DNA of 12,291 bases, from NCBI GenBank assembly GCA_031273385.1, contig JAISRY010000007.1, positions 1-12,291 on the forward strand, read 5' to 3'. Positions within the stretch are counted from its first letter, which is position 1, and the number at the start of each line of letters is the position of its first letter. The stretch comes from Tannerellaceae bacterium. GTDB taxonomy: Bacteria; Bacteroidota; Bacteroidia; Bacteroidales; Tannerellaceae. Shown here piece after piece: positions 6,461 through 12,291 of the stretch. Below the pieces are notes generated by a model that had not been told where the DNA came from, searched no databases, and worked only from the letters and a program-made list of their open reading frames with translations. Made by a program: the position numbers and the translations under genes.

Positions 6461-7690
6461 TTAGATCAGCCACCTCTTCAGCCTGGCCACAGCTTCCAAC
6501 GTGTCATCCCTGTCTCCGAACGCGGTGAGCCGGAGATACCCCTCGCCGCTAGGCCCGAACCCCACGCCGGGCGTCCCGACGATATGGGTTTCATATAATA
6601 ACTTTTCAAAGAATTTCCACGAACTCATCCCATCCGGCGTCTTCAGCCAGATATAGGGGGCGTTTTCGCCGCCGTAGGCCTCGATGCCGCAGGCCGCCAG
6701 CCCCTCCCTGATCAGTTGGACGTTCGTCATATAATAGTCGGTCAACGCTTTGACCTGCTCTTTTCCCTCGGGTGAATAGATGGCTTCCGCCCCGCGTTGG
6801 GTGATGTAGCTTGCGCCGTTGAATTTGGTGGATTGCCGCCGGCTCCATAACCGGTTCAACGGGACGCGCTCGCCCTCCAGCGTGAATCCGTTCAGCTCTT
6901 TCGGCACGACGGTGTACCCGCAACGGACGCCCGTAAAGCCGGCTGTCTTCGAGAAGCTGCGGAACTCGATCGCCACCTTTTTCGCTCCCTTCACCTCGTA
7001 GATCGAGTGCGGGATATCCGGATCCTGAATATAGGCTTCGTAAGCTGCGTCGTACATAATAATCACATCGTTTGCCAAAGCATAATTTACCCATTTTTTC
7101 AACTCGTTTTTCGTTAGCGTAGTCCCTGTCGGGTTGTTCGGATAACAGAGGTAGAGGATATCCACCCTCCGGCTCGGCAGGTCGGGGATAAAATTGTTTT
7201 CCGCCGTGCAGGGGATATAGACCACATTGCTCCATTTCCCGCTGTCCAGTATACCTGTCCGTCCAACCATGGCGTTCGAGTCGATATAGACCGGATAGAC
7301 CGGGTCGGTCACGCCTATACTGTTGTCATGCCGCAGTATATCCCCGATATTGCCGGTATCGCTCTTAGCCCCATCACTGACAAAGACCTCGCTTGGTTCG
7401 ATGACTATACCGCGGGCGGCATAATCATGCTTTATAATAGCGTCGATTAAGAAAGGATATCCCTGATCAGGCCCGTAACCATGGAAAGTCTCTTTCTTCC
7501 CCAAATCGTCCACCGCTTTGTACATCGCCGTGCGAACGGCCTCGGGCAGTGGTTGGGTGACATCTCCTATCCCTAAACTAATCACTTTCTTTTTCGGATG
7601 AATTACCTTGAAACTGTTCACCTTCTTTGCGATATCGGAAAATAGGTAGTTGTTCGGTAACTTCAGAAAATGTTCATTAATTAGCGCCAT
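6461..7690 (-). CDS. dapL: LL-diaminopimelate aminotransferase
   Basis: A PLP enzyme that converts tetrahydrodipicolinate with glutamate to LL-diaminopimelate and 2-oxoglutarate in one step (EC 2.6.1.83), bypassing the succinyl or acetyl DapD-DapC-DapE steps. It is a fold-type I class I/II aminotransferase. Numbering from the upstream ATG at 7696, key segments are [10 protein letters not shown] (42-51), GYGPDQGYP (73-81), [13 protein letters not shown] (107-119), [10 protein letters not shown] (184-193), YDAAYEAY (215-222) and [15 protein letters not shown] (247-261) with PLP lysine K250. I place the start at 7690, giving [19 protein letters not shown], because this is the usual DapL N-terminus as I recall it. 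The ATG at 7696 adds only two residues and cannot be excluded. dapF lies about 40 nt upstream and completes the step to meso-diaminopimelate. Confidence 0.97.
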   Translation of the reverse strand: MALINEHFLKLPNNYLFSDIAKKVNSFKVIHPKKKVISLGIGDVTQPLPEAVRTAMYKAVDDLGKKETFHGYGPDQGYPFLIDAIIKHDYAARGIVIEPSEVFVSDGAKSDTGNIGDILRHDNSIGVTDPVYPVYIDSNAMVGRTGILDSGKWSNVVYIPCTAENNFIPDLPSRRVDILYLCYPNNPTGTTLTKNELKKWVNYALANDVIIMYDAAYEAYIQDPDIPHSIYEVKGAKKVAIEFRSFSKTAGFTGVRCGYTVVPKELNGFTLEGERVPLNRLWSRRQSTKFNGASYITQRGAEAIYSPEGKEQVKALTDYYMTNVQLIREGLAACGIEAYGGENAPYIWLKTPDGMSSWKFFEKLLYETHIVGTPGVGFGPSGEGYLRLTAFGDRDDTLEAVARLKRWLI

Positions 7691-7733
7691 ATTCATTCAA
7701 TTGTTTTGTTGTTGTTTTATGCGTGTTTGTGTG

Positions 7734-8546
7734 TTATACGTTGATCCCTCCCTCAAAAACGGTGACCGCCGCCCCCGTCATGAATAGTTTTCCGGAATCT
7801 TCATCCCAGTGGATGGCAAGGGTTCCTCCATCCATTTCGACCGCTACTTTCCGGCCGTTTTTATTGTTGACGACGCCCGCCACCGCCGTAGCGCAGGCGC
7901 CTGTTCCACAAGCCATCGTCGTGCCCGAACCCCTTTCCCATACGCGCATCCTCAGTTTGTTCGGGCCTTCGACGCGGACAAATTCCACATTGGTACGATC
8001 CGGGAAAAGCGGATGATGCTCCAGCAAAGGCCCTACCCGCGGGAGGTCGATCGCATGGATATCCTCGTCGGTAAAGATCACCAGGTGCGGGTTTCCCGTC
8101 GATACCACCGTTCCGGTATACCTCGTTCCGCCCGCTTCAACCTCCAATGCCGTCTCTCCTACGGCGGGGACGCCCATATCGACCGTCACCTCCGCCACCG
8201 CTCCGTCCCGAACGGCGAGCGCGATCTCTTTTATGCCCGACAGCGTCTCCAGCGTGATCTGCTTCTTATCCGTCAGTCCGTTATCGTAGACATATTTCCC
8301 GATACAACGGGTTGCATTTCCGCACATCAACGCCTCCGACCCATCCGCATTAAAGATACGCATACTGAAATCAGCCACCTCCGACGCACCGATCAATACC
8401 AGGCCGTCCGATCCGATTCCCGTATGGGGAGCGCTCCATTTGATAGCCAGCTCTTCCGGCTTTTCCAGGGGAAACGCCATCGTGTTGACATAAATATAAT
8501 CGTTTCCGGCTCCGTGCATCTTTGTGAATCGTATCGTTTCTGTCAT
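7734..8546 (-). CDS. dapF: Diaminopimelate epimerase
   Basis: It interconverts LL- and meso-diaminopimelate without a cofactor (EC 5.1.1.7), giving the precursor for lysine and for peptidoglycan cross-links. The 270-residue length is standard. The N-terminal [13 protein letters not shown] (7-19) is conserved. The two catalytic cysteines appear as C75 in [16 protein letters not shown] (68-83) and C213 in [17 protein letters not shown] (206-222), one at the matching place in each half of the pseudo-symmetric fold. Both are intact. The start at 8546 begins [12 protein letters not shown], a good family fit. It is the first gene after a 215-nt gap with a candidate promoter at 8596-8603, and so the likely first gene of the dapF-dapL-porin-glnK-amtB-asnA-glnN unit. 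Confidence 0.97.
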   Translation of the reverse strand: MTETIRFTKMHGAGNDYIYVNTMAFPLEKPEELAIKWSAPHTGIGSDGLVLIGASEVADFSMRIFNADGSEALMCGNATRCIGKYVYDNGLTDKKQITLETLSGIKEIALAVRDGAVAEVTVDMGVPAVGETALEVEAGGTRYTGTVVSTGNPHLVIFTDEDIHAIDLPRVGPLLEHHPLFPDRTNVEFVRVEGPNKLRMRVWERGSGTTMACGTGACATAVAGVVNNKNGRKVAVEMDGGTLAIHWDEDSGKLFMTGAAVTVFEGGINV

Positions 8547-8595
8547 TTTGTATACTATTTATTGCTTATTGATGTTATTTTGTTTTTCAACGGTA

Positions 8596-8603
8596 CAAAT
8601 ATA
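8596..8603 (-). promoter_or_regulatory. Candidate -7 promoter element for dapF
   Basis: On the minus strand TATATTTG matches the Bacteroidota TAnnTTTG -7 consensus, about 50 nt before the dapF ATG. The -33 TTTG element is weak: the nearest candidate is TTCG 18 nt upstream. This is the only such match in the 215-nt gap. No hairpin that would make a convincing terminator for the preceding gene is seen; an inverted GCCGTT/AACGGC pair at 8658-8663 and 8685-8690 is too short. Confidence 0.45.
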
Positions 8604-8761
8604 TATCTTTTTGTTACAACACGAAGAATATCTTCCCTTAAATGTTTCATAAAATATGCCGTTACTGATAATTTGTTTAATATAAACGGCAAAAGATAAC
8701 GATTTGTCGTATTATCTGTTTGCACACCACGAAATTGTAAGAAGACCCGGAGGGCGAAGCA

Positions 8762-10321
8762 TTAAAAAAGGGAGGCGGCGGCATTTTCGGCGCACCGTTC
8801 GCCGTCCATCGCCGCCGAAACGATACCGCCGGCATAACCGGCTCCCTCGCCGCAGGGAAACAACCCTTTCAGCGTAACGTGTTGACTCGTCTCACGGTCG
8901 CGCAAAATACGGACGGGCGAGGAGGTACGGGTCTCTACGCCGATCATCAGCGCTTCGTTCGTAAGAAAACCCGCAGCGCTTTTACCGAAAAGCTGTAATC
9001 CTTTCTGCAAGCGGGCGGTGATACATTCAGGCATCCAGAAATGGAGCGGCGAGGCAAGCAGTCCGGGCGTATAGGATGACGCCGGCAGGGAGGAGGAGTT
9101 CTTTTTCCGGACAAAGTCGCCCATCCGTTGCGCGGGAGCCGTCTGCTTCATGCCGCCGTTCAGCCAGGCCTGCTCTTCCAATTGTTCCTGGAATTTCATC
9201 AGCGACAACGCCTTATGGGAGGCGAACGCGGGGAAATCTTCGGGGTGTATCTCGACCACCATACCGGAGTTAGCCCACTCCGATCCCCTGTTGGAGGGCG
9301 ACATGCCGTTGACGACGACCTGCTTCGCACCGCTGGCCGCCGGAACGATGAACCCTCCCGGGCACATACAGAAAGAGTAAACGCCCCGCCCCTCTACCTG
9401 TGTCACATAACTGTATTCGGCGGCAGGCAGGAATCGCCCTCTTCCCTCCCTGCTGTGGTATTGGATCCGGTCGATCAGCTCCTGAGGGTGTTCGAGGCGG
9501 ACGCCGACGGCAATGCCTTTCGCTTCGATGGGGATCTGTTGCCGGTGGAGGTAATCGTAGACGTCGCGGGCGGAGTGTCCGGTAGCCAGGATGACCGCTC
9601 CGGCTTCAAACGCCTGCCCCGCAGCGGTGATGATGCCGGTTACCCGGTCTTCTTTGATGATCAGGGACTCCATACGGGCCTCGAAATGCACCTCCCCGCC
9701 GCAACGCAGGATCTGTTCGCGTATCCGCTCGATCACGCGCGGCAGTTTATCCGTACCGATATGCGGATGGGCGTCCGACAGGATCGAGGAGCTTGCCCCA
9801 TGCTGGCAAAAGAGGTGTAGAATCCGCTCTACCGTTCCCCGCTTCTTGCTGCGCGTATACAGCTTCCCATCCGAATAGGCGCCGGCGCCGCCCTCGCCGA
9901 AACAGTAGTTGGATTCGCCGTTCACCGTATGCTCCCGGCTGATCAGCGCAATATCTCTCTTTCGGGCATGCACATCTTTCCCCCTTTCGACGATCACCGG
10001 CCGCAACCCCAGCTCAATCAACCGCAAAGCGGCAAACAGTCCGCCCGGCCCGGCGCCCACGACGATCACCGGCCTGCCGCCTGAAACGTCCCTGTATTCG
10101 ATGGACTGAAATTCCGCCTCCTCCGGCTCTTCATGGATAAAGGCGCGGACTTTCAGGTTGACATAAACCGTTCGCTGCCGGGCATCGACGGAACGTTTCA
10201 GTACGCGAACGGCGCGTATGCCGGACAGGTCATCCCCTGTCTCCCGTGCGACGGCCTGTTTCAAAGCCTGCTCGCCGGCGGCCTGTTCAGGCAAAAGGCG
10301 GAGTTGAAGTTCTTTTATCAT
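8762..10321 (-). CDS. COG2509-type FAD-dependent dehydrogenase, function unknown
   Basis: A 519-residue predicted cytoplasmic flavoprotein of the broadly conserved NAD(P)/FAD-dependent oxidoreductase family COG2509, for which I know no established substrate. Residues 1-80 form an N-terminal domain with alternating strands and helices. An FAD-binding Rossmann motif follows, VIVVGAGPGGLFAALRL (85-101), ending in the ribose-binding acidic residue in VIVERG (109-114). Other conserved segments are CFGEGGAGAYSDGKLYTR (140-157), VILATGHSARDVY (243-255), FCMCPGGFIVPA (317-328) with two cysteines, and LFPCGEGAGYAGGIVSAAMDG (487-507), the C-terminal FAD-contact motif. It starts 33 nt after radA and is probably co-transcribed with it. 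A role in RNA or cofactor modification or in redox maintenance would be speculation. Confidence 0.93.
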   Translation of the reverse strand: MIKELQLRLLPEQAAGEQALKQAVARETGDDLSGIRAVRVLKRSVDARQRTVYVNLKVRAFIHEEPEEAEFQSIEYRDVSGGRPVIVVGAGPGGLFAALRLIELGLRPVIVERGKDVHARKRDIALISREHTVNGESNYCFGEGGAGAYSDGKLYTRSKKRGTVERILHLFCQHGASSSILSDAHPHIGTDKLPRVIERIREQILRCGGEVHFEARMESLIIKEDRVTGIITAAGQAFEAGAVILATGHSARDVYDYLHRQQIPIEAKGIAVGVRLEHPQELIDRIQYHSREGRGRFLPAAEYSYVTQVEGRGVYSFCMCPGGFIVPAASGAKQVVVNGMSPSNRGSEWANSGMVVEIHPEDFPAFASHKALSLMKFQEQLEEQAWLNGGMKQTAPAQRMGDFVRKKNSSSLPASSYTPGLLASPLHFWMPECITARLQKGLQLFGKSAAGFLTNEALMIGVETRTSSPVRILRDRETSQHVTLKGLFPCGEGAGYAGGIVSAAMDGERCAENAAASLF

Positions 10322-10354
10322 GTGTATTTCCGTACCATATATATAATAGGTTTC

Positions 10355-11728
10355 TCAACCGAACAACTGCCGGAAAGCCTCTTCCACTTTCTTTACCTGC
10401 ACAAGCTGTATCGTGCATTTCGAGTGGTCGAACCCTTTCAGGTTGTTGTGGGGGATAAGGATACGGTTGAATCCCAGTTTCTCGGCTTCCAGGATGCGCT
10501 GCTCGATGCGGTTGACGGGGCGTATCTCTCCCGACAGCCCGACTTCGCCGGCCATGCATGTTCCCGTTTCTATACTGATATCCAGGCTGGAAGAGAGGAT
10601 GGCGCTGATCACCGCCAGGTCGATCGCCGGATCGTTGACTTTCAGCCCGCCGGCGATATTGAGGAAAACATCTTTCTGCACCAGCTTGAAACCGGCGCGC
10701 TTCTCCAATACGGCCAACAGCATATTCATGCGCCGCAAATCAAAACCGGTGGAGCTGCGCTGCGGCGTCCCATAGACAGCCGAACTGACCAACGCCTGCG
10801 TTTCGATTAAAAACGGGCGGACTCCCTCGATGGCGGCGGCGATGGCGACACCGCTCAACCCCTCATGGCTTTGGGTCAACAGCAACTCCGAAGGATTGGT
10901 CACCTCCCTAAGGCCGTTTTGCCTCATCTCATAGATACCCGCCTCAGCCGTACTGCCGAAACGGTTCTTTATACTCCTGAGGATGCGGTACATATAATGT
11001 TGGTCTCCCTCGAACTGAAGCACCGTATCGACGATATGTTCCAATACCTTAGGCCCTGCGATATGCCCCTCTTTCGTGATATGCCCGATCAACAGGACGG
11101 GGACGCCGCTCTCTTTCGCATATTTCAGGATGGCGGCGGCACATTCACGCACTTGCGACACGCTGCCGGGCGAAGATTCGATCATCTCCGTATAGATAGT
11201 CTGTATAGAGTCGATAATGACCAGGTCGGGCTCTATATTCCGGGCTTGCACAAAGATCTGCTCCAGATTGGTTTCGCAAAGGATATGACAGGCGGGATTA
11301 TCATAGGGGAGGCGGTCGGCGCGAAGTTTGAGCTGGCGTCCGCTCTCTTCCCCGGAAACATACAACGTCTTCAATCCCTCCAACCCCAGCACCGTCTGCA
11401 ACACCAGCGTAGACTTACCGATACCCGGCTCTCCCCCGATCAGGACAAGCGACCCTTTCACCAACCCTCCGCCAAGCACGCGGTTCAGTTCCCCATTCTT
11501 CATATCTATCCTCTCCTCCTCTTCCGACGCAATCTCTTTCAGCAGCATCGGACGGCTCTTCTGCCGCTCGTCGCCAAAGCCCGGCACACCCCGTTTCTGC
11601 GCCGTCTCTTTCGCCACAAACTCCTCCACATACGTATTCCATTCCCCGCAGTTAGGACATTTCCCCACCCACTTCGGAGAGTCCGCCCCACACTCGGAAC
11701 AAACATACACCGTCTTCGTCTTCGCCAT
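10355..11728 (-). CDS. radA: DNA repair/recombination protein RadA (Sms)
   Basis: A RecA-like ATPase that helps process recombination intermediates by branch migration. It has 457 residues, a normal length. The order of parts is a C4 zinc finger with C10, C13, C24 and C27 (YVCSECG...KCPNCGEW); a Walker A motif GEPGIGKST (99-107); a Walker B strand LVIIDS (169-174); the RadA-specific KNRFG motif (254-258); and a Lon-protease-like C-terminal domain from about residue 280 (LLLTQSHEGLSG, VNDPAIDLAV, GEVGLSGEIRPV). All key residues are present. The ATG at 11728 gives the usual MAKTKTVYVCSECG start. A TAnnTTTG element lies 18 nt upstream, and beyond it is a 7-bp tandem repeat. The FAD dehydrogenase follows after 33 nt. 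Confidence 0.98.
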   Translation of the reverse strand: MAKTKTVYVCSECGADSPKWVGKCPNCGEWNTYVEEFVAKETAQKRGVPGFGDERQKSRPMLLKEIASEEEERIDMKNGELNRVLGGGLVKGSLVLIGGEPGIGKSTLVLQTVLGLEGLKTLYVSGEESGRQLKLRADRLPYDNPACHILCETNLEQIFVQARNIEPDLVIIDSIQTIYTEMIESSPGSVSQVRECAAAILKYAKESGVPVLLIGHITKEGHIAGPKVLEHIVDTVLQFEGDQHYMYRILRSIKNRFGSTAEAGIYEMRQNGLREVTNPSELLLTQSHEGLSGVAIAAAIEGVRPFLIETQALVSSAVYGTPQRSSTGFDLRRMNMLLAVLEKRAGFKLVQKDVFLNIAGGLKVNDPAIDLAVISAILSSSLDISIETGTCMAGEVGLSGEIRPVNRIEQRILEAEKLGFNRILIPHNNLKGFDHSKCTIQLVQVKKVEEAFRQLFG

Positions 11729-11746
11729 CCACCATCAAATTTGCAA

Positions 11747-11754
11747 CAAAGATA
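11747..11754 (-). promoter_or_regulatory. Candidate -7 promoter element for radA
   Basis: On the minus strand TATCTTTG fits the Bacteroidota TAnnTTTG consensus and ends 18 nt before the radA ATG, implying a very short leader. No TTTG is found at the -33 spacing. That position falls inside the 7-bp tandem repeat, so repeat expansion has replaced or displaced any upstream element. Confidence 0.42.
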
Positions 11755-11761
11755 TAGAAAA

Positions 11762-11817
11762 ATAGTGGATAGTGAATAGTGAATAGTGAATAGTGAACAG
11801 TGGATAGTGAATAGTGA
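11762..11817. repeat. 7-bp tandem array upstream of radA
   Basis: Eight units of 7 bp with consensus ATAGTGA, with variants ATAGTGG (first) and ACAGTGG (sixth). The high identity suggests slippage-driven change in copy number. It begins only 8 bp upstream of the candidate radA -7 element, so copy number could affect promoter strength. Confidence 0.88.
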
Positions 11818-11867
11818 AAGGCTGTATGTCTATGGTAGAGACTTCTGTCCTGTTTTTTTGGTTTATC

Positions 11868-11930
11868 CTTAAGATCCTTAAGATCCTTAAGATTCTTAAG
11901 ATTCTTAAGATTCTTAAGCCACTTAAGCTT
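11868..11930. repeat. 9-bp tandem array B, right copy (seven CTTAAG units)
   Basis: CTTAAG recurs at 11868, 11877, 11886, 11895, 11904, 11913 and 11922, followed by ATC, ATC, ATT, ATT, ATT, CCA and CTT. It is in the same orientation as the six-unit array at 140-193, whereas D is inverted between the flanks. Confidence 0.87.
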
Positions 11931-11960
11931 TTTGAAGAACAAACGATAAGCTAACGCCAA

Positions 11961-12044
11961 CGGGACGGGAGCCATTTTCAACGGGACGGGAGCTATTCTA
12001 AACGGGACGGGAGCTATTTTTATTTGCACGGGAGCCATTTCCGG
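11961..12044 (-). repeat. 21-bp tandem array D, right copy (four units)
   Basis: Four 21-bp units start at 11961, 11982, 12003 and 12024, each with CGGGAG and AGCTATT or AGCCATT. The reverse complement reads AATAGCTCCCGTCC, matching the left array at 325-417. Here the units end in AAACGGGAC instead of the left ATAG palindrome, so the two arrays have diverged or expanded independently. Confidence 0.85.
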
Positions 12045-12046
12045 CT

Positions 12047-12074
12047 TTACACTATTGTATAGTCCCGGCTACAC
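12047..12074. repeat. Partial 22-bp repeat C, right copy
   Basis: TTACAC at 12047 and CTACAC at 12069 are 22 bp apart, joined by TATTGTATAGTCCCGG. This is the same period and sequence family as the five-unit array at 209-318, cut down to about one and a half units. It lies directly between D and the palindrome, as C lies between A and D on the left. Confidence 0.65.
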
Positions 12075-12247
12075 TTATAATGACGACGAATCATAATCGT
12101 GTGAAAATCAAATAGTAACCGTCATTGCGAACGCAGTGAAGCAATCCAGGAGTGCGACACACAGACGCACCTCTGGATTGCTTCACTGCGTTCGCAATGA
12201 CGGTTACTATTTGATTTTCAGGAGATTACGATTCGTCGTCATTATAA
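12075..12247. repeat. 173-nt near-perfect palindrome built on two inverted A modules
   Basis: Arms 12075-12149 and 12173-12247 are reverse complements at about 71 of 75 positions. The outer 52 nt of each arm are module A (also at 81-132). The inner 23 nt match perfectly and include GATTGCTTCACTGCGTTCGC. The centre adds a further GTGCG/CGCAC pairing around a 9-nt loop. It has no coding capacity. It looks like a non-mobile or transposase-dependent palindromic element (REPIN- or MITE-like), or a very stable RNA hairpin if transcribed. Confidence 0.88.
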
Positions 12248-12262
12248 CCGAGCGCAAGCAAG

Positions 12263-12291
12263 AACGTCATGTCGACCGAGCGCAGCGAGTG
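12263..12291 (-). repeat. 29-bp repeat E, right copy
   Basis: A perfect inverted copy of 473-501 that reaches the last base of the window, so its outer limit is unknown. A partial direct repeat, CCGAGCGCA, occurs at 12248 and again within this copy at 12276. Confidence 0.8.

Larger units (their letters stand above)
11729..12291. other. Right intergenic region, repeat mosaic
   Basis: This 563-nt stretch upstream of radA has no credible gene. From the inside outwards it holds a candidate radA promoter element, a 7-bp tandem array, about 50 nt of unassigned sequence (11818-11867), a 9-bp array (B), a 21-bp array (D), partial 22-bp units (C), a 173-nt palindrome (A modules) and a 29-bp repeat (E). 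Every module except the 7-bp array has a related copy in the left flank. An open frame at 11652-12038 consists of translated repeats. Confidence 0.85.

Noticed and set aside
8547..8761. Terminator between the FAD dehydrogenase and dapF
   Set aside because: Only a 6-bp inverted pair with a 21-nt loop and a GC-rich CCCTCCGGG with no room for a loop were found, neither with a T run on the minus strand.
693..11779. Long plus-strand open frames (for example 693-1676, 1776-2615, 7809-8699, 9128-9820, 10865-11779)
   Set aside because: Each is antisense to a well-supported gene, a common result of GC-rich codons on the opposite strand. Compositions are unnatural and no motifs are seen.
11652..12038. 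128-residue minus-strand open frame with Leu-Lys-Asn/Asp repeats
   Set aside because: The repeats are a direct translation of the 9-bp, 21-bp and 7-bp tandem arrays, and its end overlaps radA in another frame. There is no promoter or conserved domain.
71..12247. Composite transposon or genomic island bounded by inverted repeats
   Set aside because: No transposase or integrase is present, the genes inside are core housekeeping functions, and their base use looks uniform. The repeats are kept as a finding, but transposon status is not supported.

Overview
The window suggests a Bacteroidales (Bacteroidota) chromosome, probably a gut or oral genus; genus and species cannot be fixed from sequence alone. 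The reasons are the gene set (type III glutamine synthetase, LL-diaminopimelate aminotransferase, ammonia-dependent AsnA), A/T-rich start regions without clear Shine-Dalgarno sequences, and TAnnTTTG-type -7 promoter elements ahead of radA and dapF. All nine genes I can support lie on the minus strand, so transcription runs from the right end to the left end.

Layout in transcription order: repeat-filled gap (12291-11729); radA (recombination/DNA repair) followed after 33 nt by a COG2509-type FAD-dependent dehydrogenase; a 215-nt gap with a candidate promoter; dapF and dapL (meso-diaminopimelate synthesis for lysine and peptidoglycan); a small outer-membrane beta-barrel protein; a 167-nt gap with a possible 20-codon leader ORF; glnK (PII), amtB (ammonium channel), asnA (asparagine from ammonia) and glnN (type III glutamine synthetase); a strong intrinsic terminator at 530-569; then a second repeat-filled gap (1-529).

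The seven genes dapF to glnN read as one nitrogen-assimilation module. Ammonium may cross the outer membrane through the barrel protein (inference), crosses the inner membrane through AmtB under GlnK control, and is fixed by GlnN into glutamine and by AsnA into asparagine. DapL uses glutamate as amino donor, which links the module to cell-wall precursor supply. Gaps are 17-43 nt except the 167 nt before glnK. I recall a similar gene order in gut Bacteroides, but have not verified it.

The most unusual part is not coding. Both flanks are built from one family of short repeats: a palindromic 52-nt module (A), a 22-bp tandem repeat (C), a 21-bp tandem repeat (D), a 9-bp CTTAAG tandem repeat (B) and a perfect 29-bp repeat (E). 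A, C and D occur in the same outer-to-inner order on both sides but inverted, so the gene block of about 11 kb is framed by a composite inverted repeat. The right flank also holds a near-perfect 173-nt palindrome. There is no transposase, integrase, CRISPR, rRNA or tRNA. I see no clear new protein system; the repeat architecture and the porin-containing nitrogen operon are the best leads.
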